In this document: positions 9,157-17,954 of the stretch, piece after piece | Position numbering within the stretch: position 1 is the first letter of the stretch | How the letters are laid out: every line of letters begins with the position of its first letter | NCBI RefSeq assembly: GCF_023256255.1 | Contig: NZ_JAGDXD010000014.1 | Coordinates: 36,716 to 100,715, forward strand | Source: Caldivirga sp. | Lineage (GTDB): Archaea > Thermoproteota > Thermoprotei > Thermoproteales > Thermocladiaceae | Length of the DNA: 64,000 nucleotides | Direction: 5' to 3' | The notes under the pieces: generated by a model | What the model saw: the letters and a program-made list of their open reading frames with translations, nothing else | What the model was told of the DNA's origin: nothing | Databases searched by the model: none | Program-made: the position numbers and the translations under genes

Positions 9157-10398
9157 TTAGCCCCCTGATGGGATAAGGTACGTGTACACTGAACCATTAC
9201 CCTTCTTTAATTCGCTCAACTGCGCAAGTACACGATCCCTGACGTCACTTGGCTTAGTGTTAACTAATACACCCTCTGACTCATCATAAACCTTCCTAAT
9301 TAATGCCTCAGGCTCTGAACCATCAGGGCATTTAACTGTAGAGTAGAATGGGGTAACGTAGTCCTTGAAGCCACTGCACCTGTAGACCTGCTTAAAACCA
9401 GGTATCTTACCCCTCTTAGTGAGTGGTACCCATTTACCTGACTCCTCATCATAGTACTCCACAATGTCCATACTTATGTCGACACTGGGTGGAAACGCTA
9501 TTGATGTTCCAACCCCGAAGGAATCCACTAAATCACTTAACTCACCTATAGTCTCCTCATCAAGTCCACCGCTCACTATTATTTTGACATTCCTATACCC
9601 AGCTAGTTCAAGGGTCCACTTAACCTCCTCAACTATGGCTCTCATGTTCCCCCTCCTACTGCTTGGTGTATCTAACCTTACGCCACTTAACCTATCACCC
9701 AGTAGCTTAGCGGCCATTAAGGCCTCTTCCCTCTCATCAAGGAAAGTATCGACCAACACTATTCTAGGTATATTCCCTGAAACCACCTTATCAAACCAAA
9801 CCCACGCTAAAGTGTGGTCCTTCTTAATAGCCTTGAAGACTATCATTAATGCATGCGGCATAGTGCCTGACGCCGGTATACCAAGGAACCTTGCTCCAAC
9901 GACATTAGCGACGCCATCGCATCCACCCATGTAAGCCGCCTTATCAGCCATCGGCTGTATTACTGGGTGAAGCGCCCTTGCCCCAAAGAATAGGCACTGC
10001 TTGTTCATCGCCCTATACTTTACTCTAGCTGCCTTTGAAGATATTGAGGAGTAATGCCTAAGTATACCTAATATTGGTGTTTCATAGACTGCGAAGTCAA
10101 TGTAGTTACCCTCAATAACCATTAGTGGTTCCTTAGCCTGAAACACCGTCCCCTCCGGCATTGAGTATACGTTCACCTTAAGTCCAGCCCTCTTCACTAA
10201 CTCAAGAACCTCACTTAACCCGGTGTAGACTGCCCACTCATAATCCTTCGGTAGATTCATTACGTGGAACTCAGCCCTAACCTTAACTTTATCTAATCCA
10301 GCTGCCTTAAGTACATCAACAGTCCTAACGAAGTAAACGTCAGTTACCTCACCTCTAATTACCTCATCCTCATTAGCGACGGCGAAGGCCCTCTCCAT
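9157..10398 (-). CDS. pncB: Nicotinate phosphoribosyltransferase
   Basis: This 413-residue enzyme joins nicotinate to PRPP in the NAD salvage (Preiss-Handler) pathway. The archaeal form of the family is recognisable from the central barrel motifs GARALHP (near residue 140), GTMPHAL, the acidic strand VRLDTPSSRRGN that binds the ribose-phosphate, and the phosphate loop VSGGLDEET followed by FGVGTSIAFPP. A short C-terminal domain carries cysteines (YRCSG, VKCPDG) that could bind a metal, as in archaeal homologues. A TATA-like CTTATAACT lies about 30 bp before the ATG. The unknown 181-aa gene follows at 63 bp. Confidence 0.92.
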   Translation of the reverse strand: MERAFAVANEDEVIRGEVTDVYFVRTVDVLKAAGLDKVKVRAEFHVMNLPKDYEWAVYTGLSEVLELVKRAGLKVNVYSMPEGTVFQAKEPLMVIEGNYIDFAVYETPILGILRHYSSISSKAARVKYRAMNKQCLFFGARALHPVIQPMADKAAYMGGCDGVANVVGARFLGIPASGTMPHALMIVFKAIKKDHTLAWVWFDKVVSGNIPRIVLVDTFLDEREEALMAAKLLGDRLSGVRLDTPSSRRGNMRAIVEEVKWTLELAGYRNVKIIVSGGLDEETIGELSDLVDSFGVGTSIAFPPSVDISMDIVEYYDEESGKWVPLTKRGKIPGFKQVYRCSGFKDYVTPFYSTVKCPDGSEPEALIRKVYDESEGVLVNTKPSDVRDRVLAQLSELKKGNGSVYTYLIPSGG

Positions 10399-10545
10399 AA
10401 GTAAGGGTACTTAATCAGAGCAGTTATAAGTAGTAATGTGCAATTTTAGATTATTAACACTAGGCCCGTTAAGTAGACCTGATTCTGAAATCCTCTGATT
10501 CAAGCAAGTTAGGTTACTAAAGGGTTAAATAGTGAGGATTCCACA

Positions 10546-10830
10546 TTAACCAACAATATCCTTTACTTGTTCTAGAACAGCAATAATCTGCAGTATTAGA
10601 ACCCTACTGTAGGTAGGCATATTTGGGTCGGATAATGCATCATCAAGCAGGCTAACGACTGTTGATGCCCTTAAACCTGGGCTCATTTGATTATTCCTAA
10701 GAATCCTAGCAGCCTCACTGGCAGCCCTCCTTATGTTCCTCGGTATACCCATATCGTGAATTATCCTCTCCAGGTAGTAGAGCGCTTGGGCTATCTTCTC
10801 ATTAGCCTCATCACTAGCCAGTGATGACAT
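10546..10830 (-). CDS. UPF0147 family protein
   Basis: This 94-residue all-helical protein matches the archaeal UPF0147 family: a helix containing YYLERIIHDMGIPRNIRRAA, a second with AARILRN, then SPGLRASTVVSLLDDALSDPNMP. The family is widespread in archaea and its function is unknown. The start lies only 3 bp after the stop of the short membrane-protein gene at 10834-10985. The only promoter-like sequence is upstream of that gene, so the two are probably co-transcribed. Confidence 0.9.
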   Translation of the reverse strand: MSSLASDEANEKIAQALYYLERIIHDMGIPRNIRRAASEAARILRNNQMSPGLRASTVVSLLDDALSDPNMPTYSRVLILQIIAVLEQVKDIVG

Positions 10831-10833
10831 AAC

Positions 10834-10985
10834 CTATAGGGTACTCCTATAGCTTAATAAGCTTTTTACCTCATGCATTAATCCTTCAACATCAACCATT
10901 ACATATAACCCAACTACCAACACCAGTAAGGCTAAGATCCATAGCCTACTGAAAAAGTAGATTCAAGAAAACTTACCTTACTCAT
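10834..10985 (-). pseudogene. Small single-TM protein gene with apparent 1-nt frameshift
   Basis: A TATA-like box sits about 23 bp before the ATG at 10985. The frame opened by this ATG (MSKVSFLESTF...) reaches a stop after 17 codons. From a run of five T residues, the neighbouring frame (SRLWILALLVLVVGLYVM, then VDVEGLMHEVKSLLSYRSTL) continues as a textbook membrane helix with a short charged tail. It stops 3 bp before the UPF0147 start. One extra T in the run, or a -1 slip on it, would give one intact protein of about 50 residues. It could be a decayed gene, a slippage site or a base-calling error. The promoter position and tight spacing to UPF0147 argue that it is a real unit. Confidence 0.55.
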
Positions 10986-11002
10986 AAAGAATAGGGGACT
11001 CC

Positions 11003-11011
11003 TCTTTAAAG
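11003..11011 (-). promoter_or_regulatory. TATA-like box for the small-protein/UPF0147 unit
   Basis: CTTTAAAGA on the minus strand is centred about 23-25 bp before the ATG at 10985, the position expected for a leaderless crenarchaeal transcript. It is the only such box before UPF0147. Confidence 0.5.
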
Positions 11012-11075
11012 TGATGGCGATCCACATGTTTAAGACTATTTATTACTTAAATACACTAACTCAGGGGTTTTAGTG

Positions 11076-13583
11076 ATGTTCGTTAATGGGAAGTACCTTA
11101 TTGGCAGGGACTTCGCATTCCCAGACTATAAACCAAGGTTCCCTGAATCATACCCATACACGATTAGGCGTTTAATAGCCCAGTTAGAGGTCTTCATTAG
11201 TGAAGGTAAGCTTAGGGGTAGGGTTATTTACGAGATTATACCAAGGAGACGACTCAGCTACATTGAGTTAAACGCAGAGGAAATGAATATACTATCCACA
11301 AGCCACCAGAGGGATTACGACGGCTCCATATTAAGGCTATACTTCAACCCACCCCTGGAGGCTTCCCAAAACACAATTATTGAGGTTTCTTACGAAACTA
11401 AGCCTAGGAAGGGCGCCTACTTCATAAGGCCTGATAAGGAAAAAGGAAACACTGCGCTCATGGTTTGGACTCAGGGTGAAAGTGAAGATAATAGGTATTG
11501 GTTACCGCTACCAGATAATCCTAACATAAAATTCCCAACTGAACTAGAGATAACGGTTCCAAGGGGCATGATCGCCATCTCCAATGGTGTGTTAATGGAT
11601 GTTAGGGATCTCAACGATAAATCTACGTGGCGTTGGGTCTTTGATTACCCGCATTCCCCATACTTAATAGCCTTCGCTGCCGGTGAATTTGAGAAGCTTG
11701 AATCAGACTGCAATGGGGTTAAGCTAGAGTATTATTGGCCCAAGGGTAGGTACGGGGACCCACAGGTAACCTTTGCCGCTACCTGTGATGCCGTGAAATT
11801 CTTCAGTGAGTACACTGGGGTTAAGTACCCGTATCCTGTTTATAAACAGGTAGCTGTTCATGAATTCATTTACGGTGGTATGGAGAACACTACTGTGACA
11901 ATACTAACTGATACGACTCTACATACGAGGAGGGAGGAGTGCCCCTATGATGAGTGGCCGTGTAGGGGTAGGGAGGATTTTTCTTCTGATGGTTTGGTTG
12001 CTCATGAGTTGGCTCATCAGTGGTTTGGGGATTTGGTTACTACTAGGGATTGGGGTAATATTTGGCTTAATGAGGCTTTCGCAACCTACTTTGATGCATT
12101 ATACACGCTTCACAGTAGGGGTTTCGATGAATTTGTGTATAGGCTTTACGGTAACCTTAAGTCCTACCTAGATGAGTATAGGCGATACTCAAGGCCAATA
12201 GTCACTAACCTATACTCAATACCTGAGGAGATGTTTGATAGGCACACCTACGAGAAGGGATCACTAGTACTACACACGTTAAAGAACATAATAGGAGAAG
12301 AAAACTTCAGGAAGGGTATTGAGGATTACTTGAATAAGCATAGGTTCAGTAATGCTGATACTGAGGATTTAAGGAAGGCCATGGAGGAGGCTTACGGTGA
12401 AGACTTAACCTGGTTCTTTAAACAATTCGTCTACTCAGCTGGTCATCCAGTTCTTAAGGTTTCCTGGAGTTGGCTCCCTGATGAATCTGCAATTAGGTTA
12501 AGTATAAGTCAGGCTCAGGGTGATGACTCATACCCTATCTATAAAATACCACTGGAGGTTAAGATAGTTTACGAGGGTAATAGTGAAGTTAGGTTACTAA
12601 ACATTGAGGAGAAGGAGCATGTGCTTCACTTGAATGCGCCCAGTAAGCCAAAGTACATTTGCATCGACCCCAAGTTCAAGGTGCTTAAAGTAACACAGTT
12701 CGATAAACCACTTGAGGAGGCAATAGGGGAATTAAATGATGAGGACGTAATGTGTAGGATTGAGGCCATTAATGCACTAGCCAAGAACGCAAGCCCAAGG
12801 GCTGTTGAAGCCTTGGCTTTAACAGTAGAGAGGGATCCATTCTGGGGTGTTGCAGTTGAGGCTGCTAATGCATTAGGTAGAATAGGTGGTGAATCAGCTA
12901 AAGTGGAACTACTTAGGTTACTTAAAAGGGTCACGCATCCGAGGGTTAGGAGAAGCATAATTGATGCCTTAGGTAACTTCAGGGGTGATGCGGAAGTGGC
13001 TAAGGTTCTCCTCAACATTGCTAACGATGGTAAGGAATCAGACTACGTTAGGTACGCTGCCCTAGTGAGCCTAGGTAAACTGAGGATTAGGGATTTTGAA
13101 AATGAGTTAATTAAAGCCCTTAACTATGGGGGCTTTAACTACGTTATAACGCAGGGTGCATTAAGGGGATTGAGCGAACTAGGTACTGATAATGCATTCA
13201 AGGTAGTACTCAGCCACACTGAGCCTAATAAACCAACACTAGTTAGGGCTACTGCGGTAATGGCCCTCGGTAAGTTTATTGATAGAAGGGAGGCAATCGA
13301 CAGGTTAATTGAACTGGCCAAGGATGAGCAATTCAGGGTTAGGTTCGCTGTTGTTGCGACAGCCGATGAGGTTAAGCACCCGGCATTATTACCTACACTT
13401 GATGAATTAGCATCAAGGGATCCTGATGGGAGGATTAGGAGACTTGCTAGGGAAACAGCAAAGAGGATTAGGGACCAACTTGAGAAGGGTGTTGAGTATC
13501 AGAGACTTAGGGAGGAGATTGAGCAGATTAGGGAGGAGCATAGGCGCATCATGGAGGAGATTGGTAAATTGGAGAGGAGGTAA
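11076..13583 (+). CDS. M1 family zinc aminopeptidase with C-terminal HEAT repeats
   Basis: This protein of about 835 residues removes N-terminal amino acids from peptides in the cytoplasm. The M1 exopeptidase motif GGMEN is followed by the zinc site H-E-L-A-H (about residues 310-314) and the third ligand Glu in WLNEAF, 18 residues after the second His. Up to about residue 540 it matches aminopeptidase N or tricorn-factor-like enzymes. From about 545 to 800 it carries at least seven HEAT-type helical repeats (for example RIEAINALAKNASPRAVEALA), replacing the usual M1 C-terminal domain. A coiled, charged tail ends the protein. An ATG follows a GTG directly (11073); I chose the ATG. A block of T/G-rich codons near 11960-12070, over the active site, differs from the rest of the gene. 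Confidence 0.92.
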   Translation: MFVNGKYLIGRDFAFPDYKPRFPESYPYTIRRLIAQLEVFISEGKLRGRVIYEIIPRRRLSYIELNAEEMNILSTSHQRDYDGSILRLYFNPPLEASQNTIIEVSYETKPRKGAYFIRPDKEKGNTALMVWTQGESEDNRYWLPLPDNPNIKFPTELEITVPRGMIAISNGVLMDVRDLNDKSTWRWVFDYPHSPYLIAFAAGEFEKLESDCNGVKLEYYWPKGRYGDPQVTFAATCDAVKFFSEYTGVKYPYPVYKQVAVHEFIYGGMENTTVTILTDTTLHTRREECPYDEWPCRGREDFSSDGLVAHELAHQWFGDLVTTRDWGNIWLNEAFATYFDALYTLHSRGFDEFVYRLYGNLKSYLDEYRRYSRPIVTNLYSIPEEMFDRHTYEKGSLVLHTLKNIIGEENFRKGIEDYLNKHRFSNADTEDLRKAMEEAYGEDLTWFFKQFVYSAGHPVLKVSWSWLPDESAIRLSISQAQGDDSYPIYKIPLEVKIVYEGNSEVRLLNIEEKEHVLHLNAPSKPKYICIDPKFKVLKVTQFDKPLEEAIGELNDEDVMCRIEAINALAKNASPRAVEALALTVERDPFWGVAVEAANALGRIGGESAKVELLRLLKRVTHPRVRRSIIDALGNFRGDAEVAKVLLNIANDGKESDYVRYAALVSLGKLRIRDFENELIKALNYGGFNYVITQGALRGLSELGTDNAFKVVLSHTEPNKPTLVRATAVMALGKFIDRREAIDRLIELAKDEQFRVRFAVVATADEVKHPALLPTLDELASRDPDGRIRRLARETAKRIRDQLEKGVEYQRLREEIEQIREEHRRIMEEIGKLERR

Positions 13584-13729
13584 GCTACTAAGCCTTAACA
13601 CGGTTCCTTTTTAAACGATTAATTACCGGCAGTGGATAATTACGGCTGAAGGCCTCGTTCTTTAGGGTAAGGAGCCGGATCGAATTACTTGAGGGAAAGT
13701 ATTTTAAACTGCTTTATGCTCTTTGAATC

Positions 13730-14101
13730 ATGGGTAAGAGGAGGAAGACCCGTAAATTGCTAGTAAGGCCTAAGAAGAGGCTACCGACCGTGTTTCAATG
13801 CCCCTACTGTGGGTCAGTTGCAGTTAACGTTTCCGTGATTAAGAAGGAGAATAAGGTTAAGGTTACATGTGGCGTATGTGGGCTTGAGGCAATATTCGAC
13901 AGAGTTAATGGCTTATTACCCGTGGATTACTATAATAAGTTCGTTGATAAGTACTTTGCGGGTGAATTAAAGCCTGCTAGGCAGGTGGAGGTTAAAGTTA
14001 ACACCACTAACACTAACCAACAGAATCAGGGCATAATAGATAGTGATGAAGGCATAGAATACTTAGATGCCCCTGAACCCGACGCAGACATTGAGGAGTA
14101 A
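13730..14101 (+). CDS. Elf1-like transcription elongation factor (zinc ribbon)
   Basis: This 123-residue protein has a very basic N-terminus (MGKRRKTRKL), then a four-cysteine zinc ribbon with ligands Cys24, Cys27, Cys47 and Cys50. The following segment, INGLLPVDYYNKFVD-like (actual residues about 59-73), is the signature of Elf1, a factor that travels with RNA polymerase. The last 50 residues are acidic and low in complexity. A TATA-like TATTTTAAACT lies about 30 bp before the ATG. The GGGP synthase gene begins 33 bp later, so the two may be co-transcribed. Confidence 0.85.
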   Translation: MGKRRKTRKLLVRPKKRLPTVFQCPYCGSVAVNVSVIKKENKVKVTCGVCGLEAIFDRVNGLLPVDYYNKFVDKYFAGELKPARQVEVKVNTTNTNQQNQGIIDSDEGIEYLDAPEPDADIEE

Positions 14102-14134
14102 TAACTTAAAACTCCACTGGCTGAAAAATGATTA

Positions 14135-14947
14135 ATGACAGTGTTTGAATCCTTAATGGACAAACTTGCAGAGAAAGGCACCTTACACTTCTCATTACTG
14201 GATCCTGATAAAGTAACGGTGGATAAATTCATTGAACTCGCTAAGGGTGCTGAGAAGGCTGGATCCGATGCATTAATGATTGGTGGTAGTTACGGTGTTA
14301 ATGAGAGTACGCTGGATAATTATATTGACGCCGTTAAGCAGGAGGTTAAATTACCTGTAATACTGTTTCCAGGTAGTGTAGCTGGGTTAAGTAAAAGGGC
14401 AGATGCGGTTCTCTTCCTATCAGTATTAAACTCAACCGACCCATACTATATTATTGGGGCCCAAGTACAGGCAGCGGTACTTATGGCTAAACGCTTCAGT
14501 AACCTTGAATCAATACCAATGGCATACATAATAGTTGGGGAAGGGGGAGCTGTGGGTTTCGCTAGTTACGCTAAGCCGATACCATTCCACATGGAGGATG
14601 TTATAGTGGCATACGCGCTAGCCGCATACTACATGGGCTTCTCAATAGTTTACCTTGAGGCTGGGTCAGGGGCTAGGGAACCGGTGCCATCTAGCGTGGT
14701 GGCTAAGGTCAAGAGAGCTGTGAGGAATAAGGTACTTATGGTTGGGGGAGGTATAAGGAGCCCTGAGGCGGCTTACTCAATAGCCTTAGCGGGGGCTGAC
14801 GTGGTAATAACTGGGACTGTTATTGAGGAATCACCAGCCATAGTGCTCAAGGACATTGTTGATGCTGTCCATAGGGGTGGTCAAAGGAAACTAAACAATA
14901 GTGGTGAAAACACTAATAGGCAAGTCAACGTTAAGAGGAATAACTAG
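14135..14947 (+). CDS. Geranylgeranylglyceryl phosphate synthase
   Basis: This 270-residue TIM-barrel enzyme makes the first ether bond of archaeal lipids, joining geranylgeranyl diphosphate to sn-glycerol-1-phosphate. Family motifs are HFSLLDPDK near residue 18, the loop LFPGSVAGLS, YLEAGSGA (glycerol-phosphate region), the phosphate-binding VGGGIRSPEAA, and a final ITGTVIEE. The last 30 residues are a polar, Asn/Arg-rich tail beyond the usual end of the fold. It follows the Elf1 gene closely on the same strand. This is a strong archaeal marker. Confidence 0.95.
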   Translation: MTVFESLMDKLAEKGTLHFSLLDPDKVTVDKFIELAKGAEKAGSDALMIGGSYGVNESTLDNYIDAVKQEVKLPVILFPGSVAGLSKRADAVLFLSVLNSTDPYYIIGAQVQAAVLMAKRFSNLESIPMAYIIVGEGGAVGFASYAKPIPFHMEDVIVAYALAAYYMGFSIVYLEAGSGAREPVPSSVVAKVKRAVRNKVLMVGGGIRSPEAAYSIALAGADVVITGTVIEESPAIVLKDIVDAVHRGGQRKLNNSGENTNRQVNVKRNN

Positions 14948-14973
14948 TACAACTGTTTAAGCGTAAACGTGTG

Positions 14974-15741
14974 TTAGGGCTTCTTGGCAACTATTATGAA
15001 GCCTGTGTGCGATAGATTCCATGTCTTAGGCCTAACCTCATTAATGGTTGTCTTCCACTCCCTCCAATTAACCTCAATCATCTTAATGTCTATGAAGTTT
15101 GAATCAACCATACTCCTAATAACCTTCTCCACCTGGCTAATGGTGGGTACGTAAACTGCTAAATTACCACCATGCTTTAAAGCCTTTATAACAATGGGTA
15201 TTGCCCTCCATGGATCACCCAGGTCCAGTAAAGCTGAGTCAAAGTATTCCTCAGGTAAGGCTAATTCAACTATATCCCCATTAATGATATCAACAGCATC
15301 ATTAACCCCCATGGTTCTCAACGTCTTCTTAGCCGCTGCAATATACCTACTATTCCTCTCAATAGATATTAATTGACCTAATGGCTTCAAATGCATAGCC
15401 AATAATGATGCTGCATAGCCACTGCCAAGGCCAGCTTCAAGGATTCTACTGCCTGGCCTAACATTAAGCATTATTATTAAGGCTGACGTATCCTTAGGAT
15501 AGATTGGTTGAGTCACCCTAGGCATCTTAAGCAGTATGTCTGTAATGTCTGGTTTAGTAATATAAAATGTGTGGCCAAGGTTCGTAACTATCCTTGAACC
15601 ATAAGGCTTACCGAGAATATCATCAAATCTTAAAATACCCCTAACCGTACCAATCACTAGCCCCCTTTTAGCAACAGCAATAACCTTAATCTCATTACTA
15701 TGCCACAGTAGGACATAGTCACCTTCCTTAACAACATCCAT
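14974..15741 (-). CDS. trmI: tRNA (adenine-N1-)-methyltransferase TrmI (position 58, possibly 57/58)
   Basis: This 255-residue Rossmann methyltransferase methylates adenine 58 in the tRNA T-loop (and 57 in some archaea), which stabilises tRNA at high temperature. The N-terminal small beta domain (residues 1-70) is typical of TrmI. SAM-binding motif I is EAGLGSGYAASLLA near residue 101; the acidic residue at the end of strand 2 is in SIERNSRY; motif IV is LLDLGDPW. It converges with the GGGP synthase gene, with 26 bp between the stops. Confidence 0.92.
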   Translation of the reverse strand: MDVVKEGDYVLLWHSNEIKVIAVAKRGLVIGTVRGILRFDDILGKPYGSRIVTNLGHTFYITKPDITDILLKMPRVTQPIYPKDTSALIIMLNVRPGSRILEAGLGSGYAASLLAMHLKPLGQLISIERNSRYIAAAKKTLRTMGVNDAVDIINGDIVELALPEEYFDSALLDLGDPWRAIPIVIKALKHGGNLAVYVPTISQVEKVIRSMVDSNFIDIKMIEVNWREWKTTINEVRPKTWNLSHTGFIIVAKKP

Positions 15742-15773
15742 TGTTAACCCATGTTAATCAAACTTTATTAAGT

Positions 15774-17366
15774 TTAAACACCGCCAAGATCCTTAATGTG
15801 GATTTCGAAATTCCTCTGCCTAAGACCAAGCTTAATGCCCAATGGGTAAAACACCGCTAACGCAACAACCACCGTTATAACCGTTGCCCAAGTGTATGGT
15901 ATTAAGTTTAATGCACCATCCGAGCCGATATAGGTCATTAAGGTTAAGAAGGCTATGAAGCCTATGTACCAAGTAGCCTCAAGCCAACCCTCCTTAACCC
16001 TGTACAGTAACCCAAATAGTAACGTGGCTACCGTAATCAACGCAACAGAGTATGGTACGGCAGGCCATCCACTCCAAAACACTATTAACGATGAAACCGC
16101 AAAGGCTATGATTGATATCGCCCAACCTCCAGGTACATTAAACTTTGACGCTCCCTGCTTCTTAAGAACCATCATTGCTATGGGATTAGTGGCAAACCCT
16201 ATGTACCCTGCAACAGTTGTGTAGCTCACTAATGCATATAGTCCTGGAATTGGAGCGAATAGAAATGATATTAAGGCGCCAATTAGACCAAAGGCTATTA
16301 AGGCCCAATAGGGAACGTAGTACCTTGGGTGTATTTCACCCATCTTCTGGCTAACCAGCCTTGACCTAGCAACGGCAAGCATTACCCTGGTCCCAGCACC
16401 CATGTACACGAAGCCAACCATGAATAATGCAACCACTAGGTATACCATTGGTAGAGCATACATTATGGGGAGGTGATACGCTGATGCCAATATGTAGTAG
16501 GGGTTCTTGGCTATGTTAAGTAATGCACCCCAGTCACCCTCCGGTAACCCTAGGGCCCTCCAGTCAGTGCTTAGGACAAATAATGCAGCAAAGGTAATGT
16601 AGATTGCAGCCTCCCCAATTACAGTGAATATTAAGCCCCAAATTAGGTTTCGCCTATTCTTAACCTCCTCAGCGAAGTCAGGTATAGTCCTTGACCCACC
16701 GAAGGAGAACATGGCTATAGGCATGGCTGCAAAAAGCCCCGTTACACCATAGGGCATGAAACCACCGTAATGCGTCAGGTTCTTTAAGGCATATGGATTA
16801 AACTTCAAGGCAACAATGATGAAGATGATCGCCATGGATATGTATAAAACGTACTTAATCCACCCCATGACTCTGCTGGAGGCGGTGAATACCTCTATAC
16901 CGTAGTAGTTTAAGGGAACCATAAGCAGTATTACTGCAACCGCAATAATTCCCCCCATGAGGGTTAAGTTACCTGTGACTGGGTTAAGAACCTGTGGAAA
17001 GAATTCATGAACCACTAGGGCTACGAACACGTATGACTCCAGTGGTGGTATGAAGAGGTACCATATTAAATCCGCCATACCATTTATAAGACTTGTAGCT
17101 TGGCCATGACTGTATATTGCGAATCTCGAAGGACCACCAGCCTCAGGAAAGTCCATTGCTATATCAAGGTATGTTAATGCCACGAATATGTAAAGTATTG
17201 GTGCAAGTACATAAGCCAATATGCCAGCTGGACCAGCATTAGCAGCGACCTTTTGTGCACCGTAGAATATTGCACCGCCTATTGATCCAGCTATACCGAT
17301 GAATAATAGGTCGCTTAAACCAAGGTGTTTCTTTAACCTTACTGGGTTTCGATTTTGAGAAGCCAT
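15774..17366 (-). CDS. APC superfamily amino-acid permease
   Basis: This 530-residue protein has about twelve membrane helices. The first carries the broken-helix motif G-I-A-G-S-I-G-G-A-I-F-Y-G (residues 23-35), the substrate and sodium/proton site of LeuT-fold amino-acid transporters. A GGP motif (EAGGPSRFAIY) lies near residue 77, as in crenarchaeal permeases. It probably imports amino acids or amines across the cytoplasmic membrane; the substrate cannot be deduced. The preceding segment is very AT-rich and holds its promoter. It lies just beyond trmI with 32 bp between them. Confidence 0.88.
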   Translation of the reverse strand: MASQNRNPVRLKKHLGLSDLLFIGIAGSIGGAIFYGAQKVAANAGPAGILAYVLAPILYIFVALTYLDIAMDFPEAGGPSRFAIYSHGQATSLINGMADLIWYLFIPPLESYVFVALVVHEFFPQVLNPVTGNLTLMGGIIAVAVILLMVPLNYYGIEVFTASSRVMGWIKYVLYISMAIIFIIVALKFNPYALKNLTHYGGFMPYGVTGLFAAMPIAMFSFGGSRTIPDFAEEVKNRRNLIWGLIFTVIGEAAIYITFAALFVLSTDWRALGLPEGDWGALLNIAKNPYYILASAYHLPIMYALPMVYLVVALFMVGFVYMGAGTRVMLAVARSRLVSQKMGEIHPRYYVPYWALIAFGLIGALISFLFAPIPGLYALVSYTTVAGYIGFATNPIAMMVLKKQGASKFNVPGGWAISIIAFAVSSLIVFWSGWPAVPYSVALITVATLLFGLLYRVKEGWLEATWYIGFIAFLTLMTYIGSDGALNLIPYTWATVITVVVALAVFYPLGIKLGLRQRNFEIHIKDLGGV

Positions 17367-17663
17367 ATGAGGGTATTTACATGGGGTTTATAAATGTTTT
17401 GATACATTTTTATATTCTTTATTAATACTTTTGGCATTTTTAATAAATAATAATTAACCTATGGGATAGGATGATTATTCCCTACATTATTTATTATTAT
17501 TTACTTATATGGTAATATTTCTTTACTTAGTATATTTTATATTATTTGGCATAGTTTAATTAAATTGAACAATTAATGGTACAGCCTCTCACGATATGAA
17601 TAAATGCTACTGTACGCAATACGTAAGGCCAATTATGATGCCTCTTAAAATGAGCGAACTATC
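17367..17663. other. Very AT-rich intergenic segment; candidate replication-origin unwinding region
   Basis: These 297 bp lie between the winged-helix gene that overlaps orc1/cdc6 and the permease gene. From 17390 to 17580 the sequence is almost only A and T, with repeated TTTATT, TTATTATT and ATATTTTATATTATTT runs, far more AT-rich than any other gap here. It must contain the permease promoter. Its place beside orc1/cdc6 makes it a candidate duplex-unwinding element. I did not find a convincing origin recognition box (a G-rich stretch followed by GGAAAC-type sequence), so this is inference from context and composition. Confidence 0.4.
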
Positions 17664-17954
17664 CTACTGTTGAATATTCATTAGGTCTTTAAGTGTGTTG
17701 GCTAAATTCCTAATGTGCTTATATGCGGGTGTATCTTTGTTTAGTTTAATTATTCTCATTCTACCTATTGTAACTTCTTTAACTATTCCAACCTTCTCAA
17801 GGGCCTTAACGTGCTTTAATGTTAATGTGTAGTTTGAGCCTATTATTTTAGCTAACTGAGTTATGTTTAGTTCACCTAACTCATAAAGTGCTAGAATTAC
17901 CTTAATCCTTACTTTAGATTCCATTATTTCATCAACTAGGTTCATGGCCATCAC
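17664..17954 (-). CDS. ArsR-like winged-helix DNA-binding protein
   Basis: This 96-residue protein is built as a single winged helix-turn-helix: residues about 10-75 contain a first helix KVRIKVILALYELGELN, the turn ITQLAKIIGSNYTLTLKHVKALEKVG, and a wing VKEVTIGRMRIIKL. The C-terminal helix probably dimerises. The family includes ArsR and related archaeal regulators. The first ATG overlaps the last codons of orc1/cdc6 by 4 bp (ATGA), so the two are translationally coupled. That makes a role in replication or in control of orc1/cdc6 plausible, but this is inference. Confidence 0.85.
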   Translation of the reverse strand: MMAMNLVDEIMESKVRIKVILALYELGELNITQLAKIIGSNYTLTLKHVKALEKVGIVKEVTIGRMRIIKLNKDTPAYKHIRNLANTLKDLMNIQQ

